A DNA stretch of 64,000 nt from Allopontixanthobacter confluentis (GTDB lineage: Bacteria > Pseudomonadota > Alphaproteobacteria > Sphingomonadales > Sphingomonadaceae): NCBI RefSeq assembly GCF_009827615.1, contig NZ_WTYU01000002.1:124001-188000 (forward strand), in the 5' to 3' direction. Made by a program: the position numbers and the translations under genes. Every line of letters starts with the position of its first letter. Positions within the stretch are counted from its first letter, which is position 1. The notes under the pieces were generated by a model, which was not told the origin of the DNA, searched no databases, and saw nothing but the letters and a program-made list of their open reading frames with translations. Positions 62,417 to 64,000 of the stretch are shown here, in pieces.

Positions 62417-64000
62417 ATGGCTAACCGCAATTGGATTGCGACATTGACCGCGCTGGCGCTGGCGGCATGCAACAGCGCTGGCGATGCGCCGACGCAGTCT
62501 GCCCTTGCCACCACCGGCGTTACCGATGCCATGCTGGCGGCCGGTGTGGGCGATGAATGGCTGTCTTACGGTGGCGGTTATGATGAACAGCGGTTCAGCC
62601 CGCTGACGCAGATTTCCGACCAGAATGTGGGCGAGCTGGGGCTTGCCTGGTTTGCCGATCTGGATACCGCCAGGGGCCAGGAAGCGACCCCGCTGATGCA
62701 TGATGGCACGCTGTATGTCTCCACCGCGTGGAGCATGGTGAAAGCCTATGACGCCAAGACAGGCGCGCTTAAATGGTCTTACGATCCGCAGGTCCCGCGT
62801 GAAACGCTGGTCCGGGTGTGCTGCGATGCCGTAAACCGCGGCGTCGCCCTGTATGGCGACAAGGTTTATGTGGCCACGCTGGACGGCCGGCTGGTGGCGC
62901 TCGACATGAAAACGGGCAAGGAAGCCTGGTCGAAAATGACCGTACCCGATCAGGAAAGCTACGCCATCACCGGCGCGCCGCGGATTGCCAAGGGCAAGGT
63001 GCTGATTGGCAGTGCCGGTTCTGAATACCGGGCGCGCGGCTATATTTCTGCCTATGATGCCCAGACCGGCGAGATGGTCTGGCGGTTCCACACCGTGCCG
63101 GGCAATCCGCGTGACGGGTTTGAAAATGATGCCATGGCCCGCGCTGCCAAGACATGGGAAGGCAAATGGTGGGAATTTGGCGGCGGCGGCACCGTGTGGG
63201 ATTCCATCACCTATGACCCCGGCACCAACCTTGTCTATTTTGGCACCGGCAATGCCGAACCATGGAACCCCAAGACCAATGATCGCGGCCTTGGTGATGC
63301 GCTCTACACATCTTCCATCGTGGCGGTGAATGCCGATACGGGCGAATATGCATGGCATTTCCAGGAAACGCCGGAAGACCGCTGGGATTTCGATTCCAAT
63401 TCGCAGATTACCATTGCCAATCTTGACGTGGACGGCGCCCAGCGCCGCGTGGTCATGCACGCGCCCAAGAACGGCTTTTATTATGTGCTGGATGCCAAGA
63501 CTGGCAAGTTCCTGTCCGGCGAACCTTTTGCCCCTGTAAACTGGGCAGATGGGCTGGACCCTGTGACCGGGCGCCCGAACATCCGGCCCGAAGCACGCTA
63601 TGAACAGACCGGCGAAATGTTCCTCGGGACACCTGGCCTCTATGGCGCGCATACATGGCACCCGATGAGCTTCAGCCCGAATACCGGCCTGATGTATATT
63701 CCGGCCAACAATACCGCCCAGCCCTATCTGGCGGACGAGAATTTCGAAGGGTCCGACATTGGCGGGCAAATGGGTATCGACGGGGCATCGGTTTCCTTGC
63801 CTGCCGACAAGAAGGCACGCGCTGATGCCATGGCGGCCACAACGGGCCATCTGCTGGCATGGGATCCGGTGACGCAAACCGAGAAATGGCGGGTGGAATA
63901 TCCCGGCCCGTCCAATGGCGGCACCATGTCCACTGCGGGCAATCTGGTATTCCAGGGCACGGCGGGCGGTGAATTCCGCGCCTACTCGGCCGATGCCGGC
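62417..64000 (+). CDS. PQQ-dependent alcohol dehydrogenase (methanol/ethanol family), 3' truncated
   Basis: The gene runs off the window with 528 codons read and no stop. A lipoprotein signal (TLTALALAAC) begins it; a GGGAGAG ribosome site lies six bases before the ATG. The eight-bladed propeller shows the adjacent disulfide Cys135-Cys136 (RVCCDAVNRG), a candidate metal ligand Glu203 (GSEYRARG), Asn279 (GTGNAEPWN) and catalytic Asp324 in RWDFDSN. Asp326, two residues after the catalytic Asp, is the position that in XoxF- and PedH-type enzymes marks lanthanide rather than calcium use. It oxidises alcohols or related substrates in the periplasm and passes electrons to a cytochrome. The partner cytochrome is presumably beyond the window. 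Confidence 0.9.
   Translation, partial: MANRNWIATLTALALAACNSAGDAPTQSALATTGVTDAMLAAGVGDEWLSYGGGYDEQRFSPLTQISDQNVGELGLAWFADLDTARGQEATPLMHDGTLYVSTAWSMVKAYDAKTGALKWSYDPQVPRETLVRVCCDAVNRGVALYGDKVYVATLDGRLVALDMKTGKEAWSKMTVPDQESYAITGAPRIAKGKVLIGSAGSEYRARGYISAYDAQTGEMVWRFHTVPGNPRDGFENDAMARAAKTWEGKWWEFGGGGTVWDSITYDPGTNLVYFGTGNAEPWNPKTNDRGLGDALYTSSIVAVNADTGEYAWHFQETPEDRWDFDSNSQITIANLDVDGAQRRVVMHAPKNGFYYVLDAKTGKFLSGEPFAPVNWADGLDPVTGRPNIRPEARYEQTGEMFLGTPGLYGAHTWHPMSFSPNTGLMYIPANNTAQPYLADENFEGSDIGGQMGIDGASVSLPADKKARADAMAATTGHLLAWDPVTQTEKWRVEYPGPSNGGTMSTAGNLVFQGTAGGEFRAYSADAG

Noticed and set aside
1-64000. Mobile element or prophage
   Set aside because: No transposase, integrase, terminal repeats or phage structural genes were seen; the single tRNA is not flanked by an integrase.

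Overview
The window is gene-dense, high-GC DNA from an alphaproteobacterium, most likely a Sphingomonadales member of the Erythrobacteraceae/Sphingomonadaceae type. This is inferred from the gene repertoire: methionine synthase split into two genes under an ArsR-methyltransferase regulator, a complete valine-degradation operon, a LOV photosensor beside an HWE kinase, a PQQ dehydrogenase and an NDUFA9-like gene. No insertion sequence, prophage, CRISPR array or plasmid function was seen. It reads as chromosomal backbone with a few accessory islands.

Region by region. 1-12 kb: the end of an acyl-CoA carboxylase pair, a Bcr/CflA efflux pump, DNA polymerase IV with a His/Glu repeat tail, a Nudix hydrolase, 6-phosphogluconolactonase, Dps with a likely general-stress promoter, a degenerate GDT1-like membrane protein, a PhoX-family Tat lipoprotein, an SDR, a zinc alcohol dehydrogenase and two uncharacterised proteins. 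12.3-16.7 kb: a light-signalling locus with a short LOV protein, a CheB-CheR-PAS-HWE kinase four bases downstream, and a convergent single-domain response regulator, followed by tRNA-Gly(CCC). 17.1-22.9 kb: the valine/isobutyrate operon (mmsA, RidA, acyl-CoA dehydrogenase, 3-hydroxyisobutyryl-CoA hydrolase, enoyl-CoA hydratase, mmsB). 22.9-26.5 kb: an orphan Nmad3 protein, a nucleotidyltransferase with a flippase, and a TPR protein. 26.6-31.5 kb: the glycine cleavage operon behind a tandem glycine riboswitch, with three iterated palindromes upstream. 31.5-37.1 kb: regulator, metF and split metH in one overlapping operon behind an AT-rich inverted repeat. 37.2-40.4 kb: a LacI regulator divergent from a DEAD-box helicase with a strong terminator.

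40.5-48.9 kb is the most unusual part. A 1205-residue TIR - dead class III cyclase - STAND ATPase - TPR protein converges, seven bases apart, on an operon encoding a geranylgeranyl-reductase-like flavoprotein, a 738-residue amine-oxidase-type flavoprotein with an unexplained C-terminal extension, and a polyprenyl synthase.

49.1-58 kb holds a small ion channel and two acyl-CoA blocks. One pairs a thiolase-fold protein lacking the nucleophilic Cys with a double CoA-transferase. The other carries an acyl-CoA dehydrogenase, an AMACR-like racemase, a crotonase and a bona fide thiolase. 58-64 kb holds an NDUFA9-like protein, an NfeD/SPFH pair, a small single-pass protein with its own terminator, a dienelactone-hydrolase-like Tat lipoprotein, and the first 528 codons of a PQQ alcohol dehydrogenase carrying a lanthanide-type Asp pair.

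The best candidates for undescribed biology are the TIR-pseudocyclase-STAND protein, the isoprenoid-type operon beside it, and the split LOV/HWE system. All functional statements come from motif reading by eye; no database search was run.
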